Of a stretch of 64,000 nt of DNA, positions 15,003 to 23,329 are shown in pieces. The stretch lies in assembly GCF_900115095.1 (NCBI RefSeq), contig NZ_FOVH01000023.1, positions 85,098-149,097 of the forward strand, read 5' to 3'. The notes under the pieces were generated by a model that saw nothing but the letters and a program-made list of their open reading frames with translations, did no database searches and was not told the origin of the DNA. The stretch is from Actinomadura madurae (GTDB lineage: Bacteria; Actinomycetota; Actinomycetes; Streptosporangiales; Streptosporangiaceae). A program made the translations under genes and the position numbers. Numbering within the stretch: the first letter of the stretch is position 1; each line of letters opens with the position of its first letter.

Positions 15003-15785
15003 CTAGAGGACCTTGCTCAGAAACGCCTTCGTCCGCTCGTTGGTGGGGTTGTCCAGGATGTCGGAGGGACGGCCCGACTCGACGATCACGCCGCCGTCCA
15101 TGAAGACGACGCGGTCGGCGACCTCGCGGGCGAAGCCGATCTCGTGCGTGACGACGATCATGGTGAGGCCCTCCTCGGCGAGGGTCTTCATGGTGTCCAG
15201 GACGTCCCCGACCAGCTCGGGATCCAGCGCCGAGGTCGGCTCGTCGAACAGCATCAGCTTCGGCCGCATGGCGAGGGCGCGGGCGATCGCGACGCGCTGC
15301 TGCTGGCCGCCGGACAGGTGCCGGGGGTAGCTGCCCGACTTGTCGGCGAGGCCGACCTTGGCGAGCAGCTCGCCGGCCCGCGCCCGGGCCTCGGCGCGAG
15401 GCTCGCCGCGCACGCCGGTGGGCGCCTCGATCACGTTCTGCAGCACGGTCAGGTGCGGGAACAGGTTGAACTGCTGGAACACCATGCCGATCTCGCGGCG
15501 CTGCCGGGTGATGGCGCGCTTGCGCAGGTGCCGGACCCTGCCGCCGGCGGCGGTGAAGCCGATCAGCTCGCCGTCGACGTGGACGGAGCCCCCGTCGATG
15601 GTCTCCAGGTGGTTCACGCAGCGCAGGAACGTCGACTTGCCCGACCCGGACGGCCCGAGCACCACCACGACCTCGCCGGGGCTCACGTCGAGGTCGACGC
15701 CCTTCAGCACCTCCAGGTGCCCGAACTTCTTGCGGACGTTGCGCGCCCGCACCATCGGCACGGACTCCTTCACAGCGGCGGTCAC
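15003..15785 (-). CDS. Polar amino-acid ABC transporter ATPase
   Basis: A 260-residue ABC ATPase of the GlnQ/ArtP/HisP type: Walker A GPSGSGKST, Q-loop VFQQFNLFPHLTVLQNV, signature LSGGQQQR and Walker B LMLFDEPTSALDPE. It powers the import system formed with the permease and binding protein upstream. The GTG start at 15785 overlaps the permease stop (GTGA) and is preceded by GGAGGTG. It is the last gene of the five-gene operon 15003-19410. Confidence 0.93.
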   Translation of the reverse strand: MTAAVKESVPMVRARNVRKKFGHLEVLKGVDLDVSPGEVVVVLGPSGSGKSTFLRCVNHLETIDGGSVHVDGELIGFTAAGGRVRHLRKRAITRQRREIGMVFQQFNLFPHLTVLQNVIEAPTGVRGEPRAEARARAGELLAKVGLADKSGSYPRHLSGGQQQRVAIARALAMRPKLMLFDEPTSALDPELVGDVLDTMKTLAEEGLTMIVVTHEIGFAREVADRVVFMDGGVIVESGRPSDILDNPTNERTKAFLSKVL

Positions 15786-16720
15786 GGCGACACCTCCGGG
15801 GCGGGGCGGCGGCGCCGCATCAGGACGAAGTCCCAGAAGCCCTGCCGGGCGTTGCGGGTCGCGCCGCGCGAGTAGTGGTGCTCGATGAACGACTGCCCGA
15901 CGTACAGGATCGAGGTGATCACCAGGTACCAGAGGCAGGCGACGAGCAGCAGCGGGATGGTCTGGAACGTCCGGTTGTAGATCGACTGGACGGTGTAGAG
16001 CAGGTCGGCCAGCGCGATCACGCTGACCAGCGAGGTGGCCTTCAGCATGTTGATCACCTGGCTGCCGGTCGGCGGGATGATGAACCGCATCGCCTGCGGC
16101 AGCACGATCCGCCGGAAGGTGCGGGCGCCGCCCATGCCGAGCGCCTGCGCCGCCTCGGTCTGGCCGGGGTCGACGGCCAGCAGGCCACCGCGGATGATCT
16201 CCGCCATGTAGGCGGCCTCGTTCAGGCCGAGGCCGAGGATGGCCGCGATCAGCGGGGTGATGAGGTGGTTGGTGTCGCCGTGCAGGAACTCCGGCCCGAA
16301 CGGGATGCCGACCGAAAGCCGCGGCATGAGCGCCGACAGGTTGTACCAGATGACGAGCTGCACGAGGACGGGCACGCCGCGGAAGAACCACACGTACAGG
16401 CCGCAGGCGGTGCGCAGGAGCGGGTTGTCGGACAGCCGCCCGACCGCGAGCAGGACACCGCCCGCGATCCCGACCGCCATCGCGATGACGGTCAGCTCGA
16501 TCGTGATGGCGATGCCGTCGCCGATGATCGAGGCGTTCATGTAGCGGCCGACGACGTCCCACTGAAAGTTGTCGTTGGTCCACAGCAGGTGCGCGAACTG
16601 GACGGCCAGGACGAGCACGACGAGCGAGGCGACCCACCGCAGTGGGTGCCGGACGTGGGCGGCGCCCGCCACGTCGACGTCGGCGACGGTGTCGCGGGAC
16701 TGCTCCTTGGTCAGGGTCAC
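15782..16720 (-). CDS. Polar amino-acid ABC transporter permease
   Basis: A 312-residue permease of the HisM/GlnP family. It has an N-terminal segment at about 28-46, four to five further helices, and the ATPase-contact EAA loop EAAQALGMGGARTFRRIVLP. LNEAAYMAEIIRGG is the family's hallmark preceding block. Only one permease gene is present, so it probably works as a homodimer. GTG start at 16720, seven bases after the binding-protein stop. The C-terminal Arg-rich cytoplasmic tail is longer than usual. Confidence 0.92.
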   Translation of the reverse strand: MTLTKEQSRDTVADVDVAGAAHVRHPLRWVASLVVLVLAVQFAHLLWTNDNFQWDVVGRYMNASIIGDGIAITIELTVIAMAVGIAGGVLLAVGRLSDNPLLRTACGLYVWFFRGVPVLVQLVIWYNLSALMPRLSVGIPFGPEFLHGDTNHLITPLIAAILGLGLNEAAYMAEIIRGGLLAVDPGQTEAAQALGMGGARTFRRIVLPQAMRFIIPPTGSQVINMLKATSLVSVIALADLLYTVQSIYNRTFQTIPLLLVACLWYLVITSILYVGQSFIEHHYSRGATRNARQGFWDFVLMRRRRPAPEVSP

Positions 16721-16727
16721 GTCCGGT

Positions 16728-17669
16728 TCACCCCTCTCTGGGCGCCAGGTTCACGCCCGGCTTGTCCAGCATGTTGGAGGCCAGGCCCCACTTGGTCATG
16801 ACCTTCTTGTAGGTGCCGTTCTCGATGAGCTTGCGGAACCCTTCGAGGAGAACGTCCCGTAGCGGCGAGTCCTTGGCGACCACCGAGCCCTGGTACAGGT
16901 CGTCGAACCCGTTGGGCTTGCCGGTCCCGGCCAGTTCGAGGTCGTCGCCCGACTGCTTGACGAAGTAGCTGAGCGGCGCCTGCGAGGAGAAGAACCCGTC
17001 GGCCCGGTGCGACCGGACCGCGAGGATCGCGGTCGGCTGGTCCTTGTAGGACTGCACCTCCACGGCGGGCTTGCCCTCCTGGACGCACTTGGCGGACTGC
17101 TTCTTGACGACGTCCTCGGCCGAGCCGCCCGCCATCACGGAGATCTTCGTCCCGCACGTGTCGGTGATCGAGTTGATGTGCTTGGGGTTGCCCTTCAGGA
17201 CGGCGAACACGACGAACTCGCGGACCCAGTCGACGAAGTCGTTGGCGGCCTCGCGCTCGGGGAAGTCGCCGACCGGGCCCATCGCGAAGTCGTACCGGCC
17301 GGCCTTGATCCCGGTGAGCAGGCTGGGCAGCCCGTCCACGGTGACGTGCTCGATCTTGACGCCGAGCAGCTGGCTCAGCGCCGTCGTCAGGTCGGCGGAC
17401 GCGCCGCTCAGCGACCGCCCGTCCGAACCCGCGATCTCGTAGGGCGGGAACGACCCGTTGTTGACCGACACCAGCCTGCCCGACGCCTTGGTCTTCGCGG
17501 GCAGCCGGTCGTGCAGCCCGCGGTCGAGGGTCTGGCGGAGCTGGGCCTCGTCGACGCCCTGCGACGACTTGCCGTTCAGGATGCCCTCCGCCTCCGGCGG
17601 GTTCGCCCCGCACCCGGCGGTCCCCGCGAGCAGGGCCGCCGCGGACAGGGCGGCGATGGCGCGTCTCAT
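16728..17669 (-). CDS. Amino-acid-type ABC substrate-binding lipoprotein
   Basis: A 313-residue family 3 solute-binding protein. It has a signal peptide with a lipobox ending at the cysteine of GTAGCG (Cys20), so it should be anchored to the outer face of the membrane. The two-lobed domain starts around residue 65 (LVSVNNGSFPPYEI) and includes LLTGIKAGRYDFAMGPVGDF. The ATG at 17669 overlaps the stop of the nitrilase-family gene (ATGA) and has GAGGAG before it. The N-terminal 40 residues between lipobox and domain are longer than typical. Confidence 0.92.
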   Translation of the reverse strand: MRRAIAALSAAALLAGTAGCGANPPEAEGILNGKSSQGVDEAQLRQTLDRGLHDRLPAKTKASGRLVSVNNGSFPPYEIAGSDGRSLSGASADLTTALSQLLGVKIEHVTVDGLPSLLTGIKAGRYDFAMGPVGDFPEREAANDFVDWVREFVVFAVLKGNPKHINSITDTCGTKISVMAGGSAEDVVKKQSAKCVQEGKPAVEVQSYKDQPTAILAVRSHRADGFFSSQAPLSYFVKQSGDDLELAGTGKPNGFDDLYQGSVVAKDSPLRDVLLEGFRKLIENGTYKKVMTKWGLASNMLDKPGVNLAPREG

Positions 17670-18475
17670 GCGGACTCCTCTACGGGACGGATGGACGGGT
17701 CGACGCGGAACCGGCGGTTGGCGAGCACGGGCAGCCGGCCGCGGGCGTCGGCGAGCTCGTCCCGGTCGGCGATGGCCCAGAGCAGGCCGGGACGCTCGCC
17801 CAGCCGGTCGCGGACGATGCCGAGCGGGTCGACGACCATGCTCGATCCGATGTTGCGGCGGCCGCACTCGCCGGAGGCCGCGACGTAGCAGGTGTTCTCC
17901 AGCGCGCGGGCGGTCACCATGACCTGCCAGTGCCATTCCTTGGCGGGGCCGCGCACCCAGGCCGCCGGCACGGCGAGCACCTGCGCTCCCGCGTCGACCA
18001 GCAGCCTGGCCATCTCCGGGAATCGTACGTCGTAGCAGGTCATGAGTCCGACGCGCCAGCCGGCGCAGTCGAGGACGACGGGCTCGCCGTCGCCGGGCGT
18101 CACCCGGTCCGACTCGCGCGCCCCGAACGCGTCGTACAGGTGCACCTTGCGGTAGACGGCGGCCAGCTCGCCGTCCCGGACGGCGACGAGGGTGTTGAAG
18201 ACCTTGCCGTCCCCGGCCGGTTCGTGGACGCCGGCGACGACCGTCGTCCGCGAACCCTCGGTGTGGGCGCGCAGGCCGGTCACGAACGGGCCGTCCAGCG
18301 GCTGCGCCGCCCCGGCGATCCGCTCCGGCTCGTCGATGAACAGGGCGAGGGAGTCCTCGGGGAGGACCAGCAGATCCGCCCCGCCCTCGACCGCCTCGTC
18401 GATCAGCCCCATGCAGGTCTTGAGATTGGTCTGCCAGTCCTCGGTGGAGGCGAACTGGCCCACGGCGATCCTCAT
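17666..18475 (-). CDS. Carbon-nitrogen hydrolase (nitrilase superfamily)
   Basis: A 269-residue amidase-like enzyme with the Glu40-Lys110-Cys147 triad visible in LVLPEDS, YRKVHLYD and MTCYDVRFPE. It most resembles the omega-amidase/N-carbamoyl amidase branches and would cleave a small amide, releasing ammonia in the cytoplasm. Four-base overlaps with both neighbours make it part of the operon that imports a polar nitrogen compound, so it probably processes that compound or a product of it. The exact substrate is unknown. Confidence 0.9.
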   Translation of the reverse strand: MRIAVGQFASTEDWQTNLKTCMGLIDEAVEGGADLLVLPEDSLALFIDEPERIAGAAQPLDGPFVTGLRAHTEGSRTTVVAGVHEPAGDGKVFNTLVAVRDGELAAVYRKVHLYDAFGARESDRVTPGDGEPVVLDCAGWRVGLMTCYDVRFPEMARLLVDAGAQVLAVPAAWVRGPAKEWHWQVMVTARALENTCYVAASGECGRRNIGSSMVVDPLGIVRDRLGERPGLLWAIADRDELADARGRLPVLANRRFRVDPSIRPVEESA

Positions 18476-19410
18476 CCGAAGAGCTCCTCGGCCTTGATCG
18501 GGCGGGGCGCGATGCCCTGCTCGTGCAGTTCCGCGCAGAACGCGGAGGTCATGGCGGCGTTGGCCGCGGTCCCGTAGGGCATCCAGTCGGGACCGAAGAT
18601 CCGCGCCTGCTGCTCCAGCTCGTCCAGGAGCCAGGGCGTGGTGTCGGCGAGCAGCCGCCGGCGCTCCAGCCACATCCGCTTGGACTCCTCGAACGCGTCC
18701 TGGAGCGATTCGGGGAGCCAGGGGTGCTCGTCCACGACCTCGCGTTTGAGGGCGAGGAGGTGGATCCCGGGGACGAAGCCCGTCCGACCGAAGTACGCCG
18801 CCTCGGCGCCGCGGTAGTCCCCGTACAGGTGGCGGAACCGGCCGCGGGCGGTAAACATCTCCGGCGGCATGAACGGCGTGAAGATCGCGTCGAACGTCCC
18901 GTCGGCGAGCCCGTCGACGAGGGCGGTCTCCGCGACCCGTGCGTTGCCGGGCAGCGGGCGGGGGCCGACGCGGTCCTTGCCGGTCTCGCCGGTCGTCAGG
19001 GGTCCGATCCGCCACTGGACGGCGGACAGGTCGACGCCCTCGGCCCGCAGCAGCGCCCGCGTCCAGGTGTTGCCGGAGTCGGGCCAGCCGGTGAGGCCGA
19101 TCGTCGCGCCCGCGAGCTCCCGCGGCGAGGTGAGCGGGCTGTCCCGGCGGACCAGCACGCAGCGCTGCCGGAAGCCGCGCATCAGGAAGACCGGCAGGCC
19201 GACGAGGCGGTCGTCGCCGCCGGCGCGGCCGAGGGCGTACCGGCTGAAGGACGTCTCGCCGCCGTGCAGGCCCGGCTCGGCGAGGACGTCGGGGGTGATG
19301 TCCCGGGTCTCGATCTCCAGGGCCGCCCCGCGGGCGCGCGCCCGGCCGGTCAGCAGCGGGACGACATGGTCCCAGTCCCGCACCGCCAGGCGTATCCGTG
19401 GAATCGGCAC
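18472..19410 (-). CDS. 4,5-dihydroxyphthalate decarboxylase-like / periplasmic-binding-fold protein
   Basis: A 312-residue protein resembling 4,5-dihydroxyphthalate decarboxylase (Pht5), which has a solute-binding-protein-like fold but no signal peptide. Recognisable stretches are GETSFSRYALG, GWPDSGNTWTRALL and IFTPFMPPEMF. It would be cytoplasmic. It is the first gene of the operon. The GTG at 19410 has GGAG six bases before it; an in-frame ATG at 19428 has no such site. Whether it is a decarboxylase or binds a ligand for another purpose cannot be decided from sequence. Confidence 0.78.
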   Translation of the reverse strand: MPIPRIRLAVRDWDHVVPLLTGRARARGAALEIETRDITPDVLAEPGLHGGETSFSRYALGRAGGDDRLVGLPVFLMRGFRQRCVLVRRDSPLTSPRELAGATIGLTGWPDSGNTWTRALLRAEGVDLSAVQWRIGPLTTGETGKDRVGPRPLPGNARVAETALVDGLADGTFDAIFTPFMPPEMFTARGRFRHLYGDYRGAEAAYFGRTGFVPGIHLLALKREVVDEHPWLPESLQDAFEESKRMWLERRRLLADTTPWLLDELEQQARIFGPDWMPYGTAANAAMTSAFCAELHEQGIAPRPIKAEELFG

Positions 19411-19484
19411 GACGCTCCATTTCCGCATGTGGGAGGGGTTTCGAAGGCGCCTCGGGGGCGACGCGTCCCGACTCTAGGGTCTGT

Positions 19485-19523
19485 TTGTAGCCAGTACAAT
19501 GGGGCTTTTGTTACTGCACAAAA
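19485..19523. promoter_or_regulatory. Two inverted repeats between the MocR gene and the amide operon
   Basis: TTGT-N7-ACAA (19485-19499) is followed by TTTTGT-N6-ACAAAA (19506-19523), both perfect. They are AT-rich in a GC-rich background, and their TTTGT halves recur 23 bp apart as direct repeats. MocR proteins bind paired sites of this sort, so this is the likely operator and promoter region. Confidence 0.6.
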
Positions 19524-19539
19524 CTTGGCGGAGGGGTTC

Positions 19540-20874
19540 GTGATCGACGCGCCATGGCTGGCCGAGCGCATCGGCGACCGGACGGCCCGGGGCATCGCCG
19601 CCGCGCTGACGAGCCTGATCCGCAGCGGGGAGATCCCGGCGGGCACCCGGCTGCCGACCGTCCGGGGCCTCGCGGCCGAGCTCGGGGTCAGCCCCGGCAC
19701 CGTCGCCGACGCCTGGACGACGCTGCGCCGGCACCGCGTCGTCAGCGCGCAGCGGCGCCGCGGCACGGTGGTGATCGGCCCGCCCAACGTCCCGCATCCG
19801 GCCCGGTACGAGCGGATCGGCGAGTTCGGCACCCGGCTCGCGATCGACCTCGCCGTCGCCGCGCCCGACCCGGCCCTGCTGCCGCCCCTCGACGCGGCGC
19901 TCGCCGCCGGGGCGCGCACCGCGAACCTGAACGACTACACCCGCGAGACGATCACGCCCGCGCTGCGCGCGGCGGTCGAGCCCGGCTGGCCGTTCCCCGC
20001 ACCCGGCCTGCTGACCGCCGGAGGCGGCTACGAGGGCGTCCAGCTCCTCTGCCAGACGGTCGCCGTCCCCGGTGACCGGATCGCCGTCGAGGACCCGACC
20101 GGCGCCCGCCTGCTGGACATCCTGGAGGCGCAGGGAGCGGAGATCGTCCCGGTCGCCTGCGACGCCGAGGGCCCCGTGCCGGACTCCCTCGCCGAGGCCC
20201 TCGCGTCCAGGCCCGCGGCGTTCGTCTACCAGCCGCGCGCGCACACCCCCCGCGGGCACGCGCTGACCGCCGGCCGCGCCGCCGACCTCGCCGCGCTCCT
20301 CGCCCGCGTCACCACGCTCGTGATCGAGGACGACGGCACCGGCGAGGTGTCCGCCTCCCCCGCCGTCAGCGTCGGGACGCACCTGCCGGAGCGCACCGTC
20401 CTCGTCCGCTCGTACTCCAAGTCGCACGGGCCCGACCTGCGCATCGCCGTGATCGGCGGCGCGGCCGAGCCGGTCGAGCGGGTCCGGGTGCTGCGCAGCT
20501 TCGGCACCGGCTGGACGAGCCGCATCCTGCAGGACGCCCTGGCGTACCTGCTGGCCGACGCGGCCACCCGCGAGGTCGTCGCCCATGCCCGCCGCACCTA
20601 CGCCGAGCGCCGCGACGCGCTGGCCTCCGCGCTCGCCGAACGCGGCGTCGCGACCGGCAACCGCGACGGCCTGATGCTGTGGGTTCCCGTCGCGGACGAG
20701 TCCGGCGCCCTGGTCACGCTGGCCGCGCACGGTGTCGCCGCCGCGCCGGGCAGCCGCTACCAGGTCGTCCCGTCCGCGCCGCACCTGCGGATCGCGACGA
20801 GCCGCCTGCACGACACCCCGATCCCGATCCCGGAGCTGGCCGACCTGGTCGCGCTGGCCGCCCGCCCCAGCTAG
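19540..20874 (+). CDS. MocR-type GntR/aminotransferase-like regulator
   Basis: A 444-residue protein: an N-terminal GntR winged helix (about residues 10-75, with GTRLPTVRGLAAELGVSPGTVADAW split across the helix-turn-helix) fused to a type I aminotransferase-like domain. The PLP lysine is present in RSYSKSHGPDLR. Such regulators sense PLP or a PLP-amine adduct. The GTG at 19540 has GGAGGGG before it. It is divergent from the amide/amino-acid operon and probably controls it. Its stop overlaps that of the convergent Nudix gene (CTAG). Confidence 0.9.
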   Translation: MIDAPWLAERIGDRTARGIAAALTSLIRSGEIPAGTRLPTVRGLAAELGVSPGTVADAWTTLRRHRVVSAQRRRGTVVIGPPNVPHPARYERIGEFGTRLAIDLAVAAPDPALLPPLDAALAAGARTANLNDYTRETITPALRAAVEPGWPFPAPGLLTAGGGYEGVQLLCQTVAVPGDRIAVEDPTGARLLDILEAQGAEIVPVACDAEGPVPDSLAEALASRPAAFVYQPRAHTPRGHALTAGRAADLAALLARVTTLVIEDDGTGEVSASPAVSVGTHLPERTVLVRSYSKSHGPDLRIAVIGGAAEPVERVRVLRSFGTGWTSRILQDALAYLLADAATREVVAHARRTYAERRDALASALAERGVATGNRDGLMLWVPVADESGALVTLAAHGVAAAPGSRYQVVPSAPHLRIATSRLHDTPIPIPELADLVALAARPS

Positions 20875-21314
20875 GGAAGGAGGCCGGGCAGGTCGTCCGC
20901 GTACTCGCTCAGGTAGACGGCGAGGGTCTCGGGGATGAGGTCGATCTCCGCGAGACCGGCGGGCGTGCACGGGACGAGGTCGACGTCGTAGCGGCCCTTG
21001 GCCGGGTCGTCGAACTCGGGGCCGTGCCTGCGGGACAGGTCCATCGTCTCCAGGCGGCACACGTAGAAGGTGTTCAGGCGGTGCACTTCGGGGCTCTGCT
21101 CGCCGCACGCGAACACCTGGCGGAGCGGCCCCGCGGTCGCACCGAGCTCCTCGTCCAGCTCCCGGCGCAGGGCGGCCTCCGGGCTCGCGTCGGTGGGCTC
21201 GATCTTGCCGCCCGGCGTCGTCCAGTAGACGGGACGGTCCGGACGGGTGCGGCGCAGCAGCACCAGCGCGTCGCCGTCCAGGAGGAGGGCGCGGACGGCC
21301 CGGCGGACCCTCAT
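20871..21314 (-). CDS. Nudix hydrolase
   Basis: A 147-residue Nudix-fold protein. The Nudix helix is present as RRELDEELGA after GGKIEPTDASPEAA; the loop before the helix is a few residues longer than the standard box, but the REL-x-EE-x-G core is intact. It should hydrolyse a nucleoside diphosphate derivative in the cytoplasm. Its ATG at 21314 overlaps the stop of the response-regulator gene (ATGA), so the two are co-translated, an unusual partner for a two-component system. Confidence 0.88.
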   Translation of the reverse strand: MRVRRAVRALLLDGDALVLLRRTRPDRPVYWTTPGGKIEPTDASPEAALRRELDEELGATAGPLRQVFACGEQSPEVHRLNTFYVCRLETMDLSRRHGPEFDDPAKGRYDVDLVPCTPAGLAEIDLIPETLAVYLSEYADDLPGLLP

Positions 21315-21949
21315 GGGTTCAGGTAGGCGAGGACCGCGAGGACGCGGCGGTGCCCGCTGTCGGACGGCGGCAGCCCGAGCTTGGCGAAGATCGCGCCGAT
21401 GTGCTTGCTGACCGACCGCTCGGTGATGACGAGGGTGGTCGCGATCGTGGCGTTGCCGAGGCCCTGCGCCATCAGACCGAGCACCTCGTGCTCGCGCGGG
21501 GTGAGCGCCTGGAGGGGGTCGTGGCGCGACGTCATCAGCTGGGAGACGACCTCGGGGTCGAGGGCGGTGCCGCCCGCGGCGACGCGGGACAGGGCGTCCA
21601 GGAACTCGTCGACGCGGCTGACGCGGTCCTTGAGAAGGTATCCGACGCCGCCGGCGCCGCCCGCGAGCAGCTCGGCGGCGTAGGTCTCCTCGACGTACTG
21701 CGACAGGACCAGGACCGGCAGGTCCGGCAGCCTCTTGCGGGCCTCGATCGCCGCGCGCAGCCCCTCGTCCCGGAACCCGGGCGGGAGCCGGACGTCGAGG
21801 ACGGCGGCGTCCGGGCGGTGCTCCAGCAGCGCGGGCAGCACGTCCTGCCCGGTGGCGGCGGCCGCGACGACCTCGTGGCCGTCGGATTCGAGCAGCATGA
21901 CGAGGCCCTCGCGGAGCAGGGCGTTGTCCTCCGCGATCACGATCCGCAC
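21311..21949 (-). CDS. NarL/LuxR-family response regulator
   Basis: A 212-residue two-domain regulator. The receiver has acidic residues at 7-8, phospho-acceptor Asp52 in VLDVRLPPG and Lys in YLLKDR; the LuxR helix-turn-helix begins at LTPREHEVLGLMAQGLGN. The GTG start at 21949 overlaps the kinase stop by 13 bp. Together with the kinase it probably controls the divergent ABC exporter through the palindrome at 23221-23242. Confidence 0.94.
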   Translation of the reverse strand: MRIVIAEDNALLREGLVMLLESDGHEVVAAAATGQDVLPALLEHRPDAAVLDVRLPPGFRDEGLRAAIEARKRLPDLPVLVLSQYVEETYAAELLAGGAGGVGYLLKDRVSRVDEFLDALSRVAAGGTALDPEVVSQLMTSRHDPLQALTPREHEVLGLMAQGLGNATIATTLVITERSVSKHIGAIFAKLGLPPSDSGHRRVLAVLAYLNP

Positions 21950-23157
21950 GGCAGCTCCACCTCGAGCGTCGTCCCTTCCCCGTCGGGGCTGTCGAGGCGG
22001 GTCGTCCCGTCGAGCGCCGCCACCCGGCGGCGGATGCCCGCGAGGCCGCTGCCGCGGTCCGGGTCGGCCCCGCCCTTGCCATCATCCCGCACGCTGATCG
22101 TCAGCCGGCCGGGTTCGCGGCGGACCGCGACCCGGCCGTACCGGGCGCCGCTGTGCTTGGCGATGTTGGTGAGGGCCTCGGCCACGACGAAGTAGGCGGC
22201 GGCCTCGACGGCGGCGGGCGCCCGGCCGTCCTCGACGTCCATCTCGACGGGGATCGGCTGCCCGGCGGCGAGCGCGCGCAGCGCCCCGGCCAGGCCCCGG
22301 TCGGACAGGATCGGCGGGTAGATGCCGCGGATCACCGTCCGCAGCTGGGTGAGCGCCTCCTCGATGCCCTCCCGGGCCTCCAGGAACAGCGCCCGCGCGG
22401 CCTCCGGGTCGCCGTCGAAGCGGCGGTCGGCGAGCCCGAGCCGCAACGCGGCGGCGACGAGCTGGGCCTGCGTGCCGTCGTGCAGGTCGCGCTCGATGCG
22501 GCGCAGCTCGGCGCCGTGCGCCTCCAGGGCCTCGGCGCGGGTCTCGGTCAGCTCCTCGACCCGCTCGGCGAGGCTCGTGCGGCGGGTCGGGGACAGCAGG
22601 GCCTCGGCGAGCCGCGCCTGCCAGCGGACGAGCCGCGGCACCAGCCACAGCAGGACGGCGAGATCGAAGGCGCCCTGGAGGAAGGGCATCGTCAGCGCCT
22701 TCGGCCAGCTGTCCAGCGTGATGAACGCCGACTGGGAGCCCTCCGGCGCCGCCCACCACCACAGGGGCAGCGACAGCGTGAACGGGATCGACGGCCAGAT
22801 CCCCACCGCGATCATCGCCGTCCCGAGGGCGGTGACGCCGTGGAGCGCCAGCCAGGCCACGTCCCGCCAGGTGGACGGCGACCGCAGCAGCCGGCGCGCC
22901 TCGGCCAGGCCCTCCCCACGGGATGGCGGGTACGGCTCGGGGATCTCGCGCCCCAGGACGCGGCCGGCGCGGCGCCGCTCCGCGCTCGCCAGCGCCCGCA
23001 GCGGCTTCACGGCCGACGGAAGCGAGGGCAGGGCGATCGGAAGCAGCGCCAGGACGGCCGCCAGCGGGACGAGCCCGGCCAGCGCGGGGAGGCCGGTGCG
23101 CAGCGCGCGCACCAGCTCCGCGGTCGCGTCCGCGCTGCGTCTCAGAGCCCCGTCCAT
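21937..23157 (-). CDS. Sensor histidine kinase (HisKA_3 type)
   Basis: A 406-residue kinase with four hydrophobic segments in the N-terminal half (around residues 20-50, 100-125, 125-145 and 160-180). A HisKA_3 dimerisation domain follows with the phospho-histidine in RIERDLHDGTQAQLV, then an HATPase with N-box EALTNIAKHS and G-boxes DDGKGG and GSGLAGI. There is no large extracellular domain, so it probably senses the membrane or a membrane-borne compound, as in LiaS/DesK-like systems. The ATG at 23157 is preceded by GAGGTG. Confidence 0.92.
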   Translation of the reverse strand: MDGALRRSADATAELVRALRTGLPALAGLVPLAAVLALLPIALPSLPSAVKPLRALASAERRRAGRVLGREIPEPYPPSRGEGLAEARRLLRSPSTWRDVAWLALHGVTALGTAMIAVGIWPSIPFTLSLPLWWWAAPEGSQSAFITLDSWPKALTMPFLQGAFDLAVLLWLVPRLVRWQARLAEALLSPTRRTSLAERVEELTETRAEALEAHGAELRRIERDLHDGTQAQLVAAALRLGLADRRFDGDPEAARALFLEAREGIEEALTQLRTVIRGIYPPILSDRGLAGALRALAAGQPIPVEMDVEDGRAPAAVEAAAYFVVAEALTNIAKHSGARYGRVAVRREPGRLTISVRDDGKGGADPDRGSGLAGIRRRVAALDGTTRLDSPDGEGTTLEVELPCGS

Positions 23158-23220
23158 GTCACCTCGCAGGACACCGTAAGGGACGCCGGGGCACCGCGCA
23201 CCCGGGCCTGCACCCATGCC

Positions 23221-23251
23221 GTGGTGTAGCCCGCTACACCACCGATTCGGT
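23221..23251. promoter_or_regulatory. Perfect palindromes between kinase and ABC exporter
   Basis: Arms GTGGTGTAGC and GCTACACCAC (10 bp each, 2-bp centre) occupy 23221-23242. They are followed by the 11-bp palindrome ACCGA-T-TCGGT (23241-23251). The pair sits in the 172-bp divergent gap and is the best candidate site for the LuxR-type response regulator. Confidence 0.65.
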
Positions 23252-23329
23252 AGTGCGGTGCAATGTGCCCGGCCCCCTCCGGAACCTAGGTTCGTCCAGG
23301 TGAGAGGTGGCGTCCCCCGGAGGGAAGAC

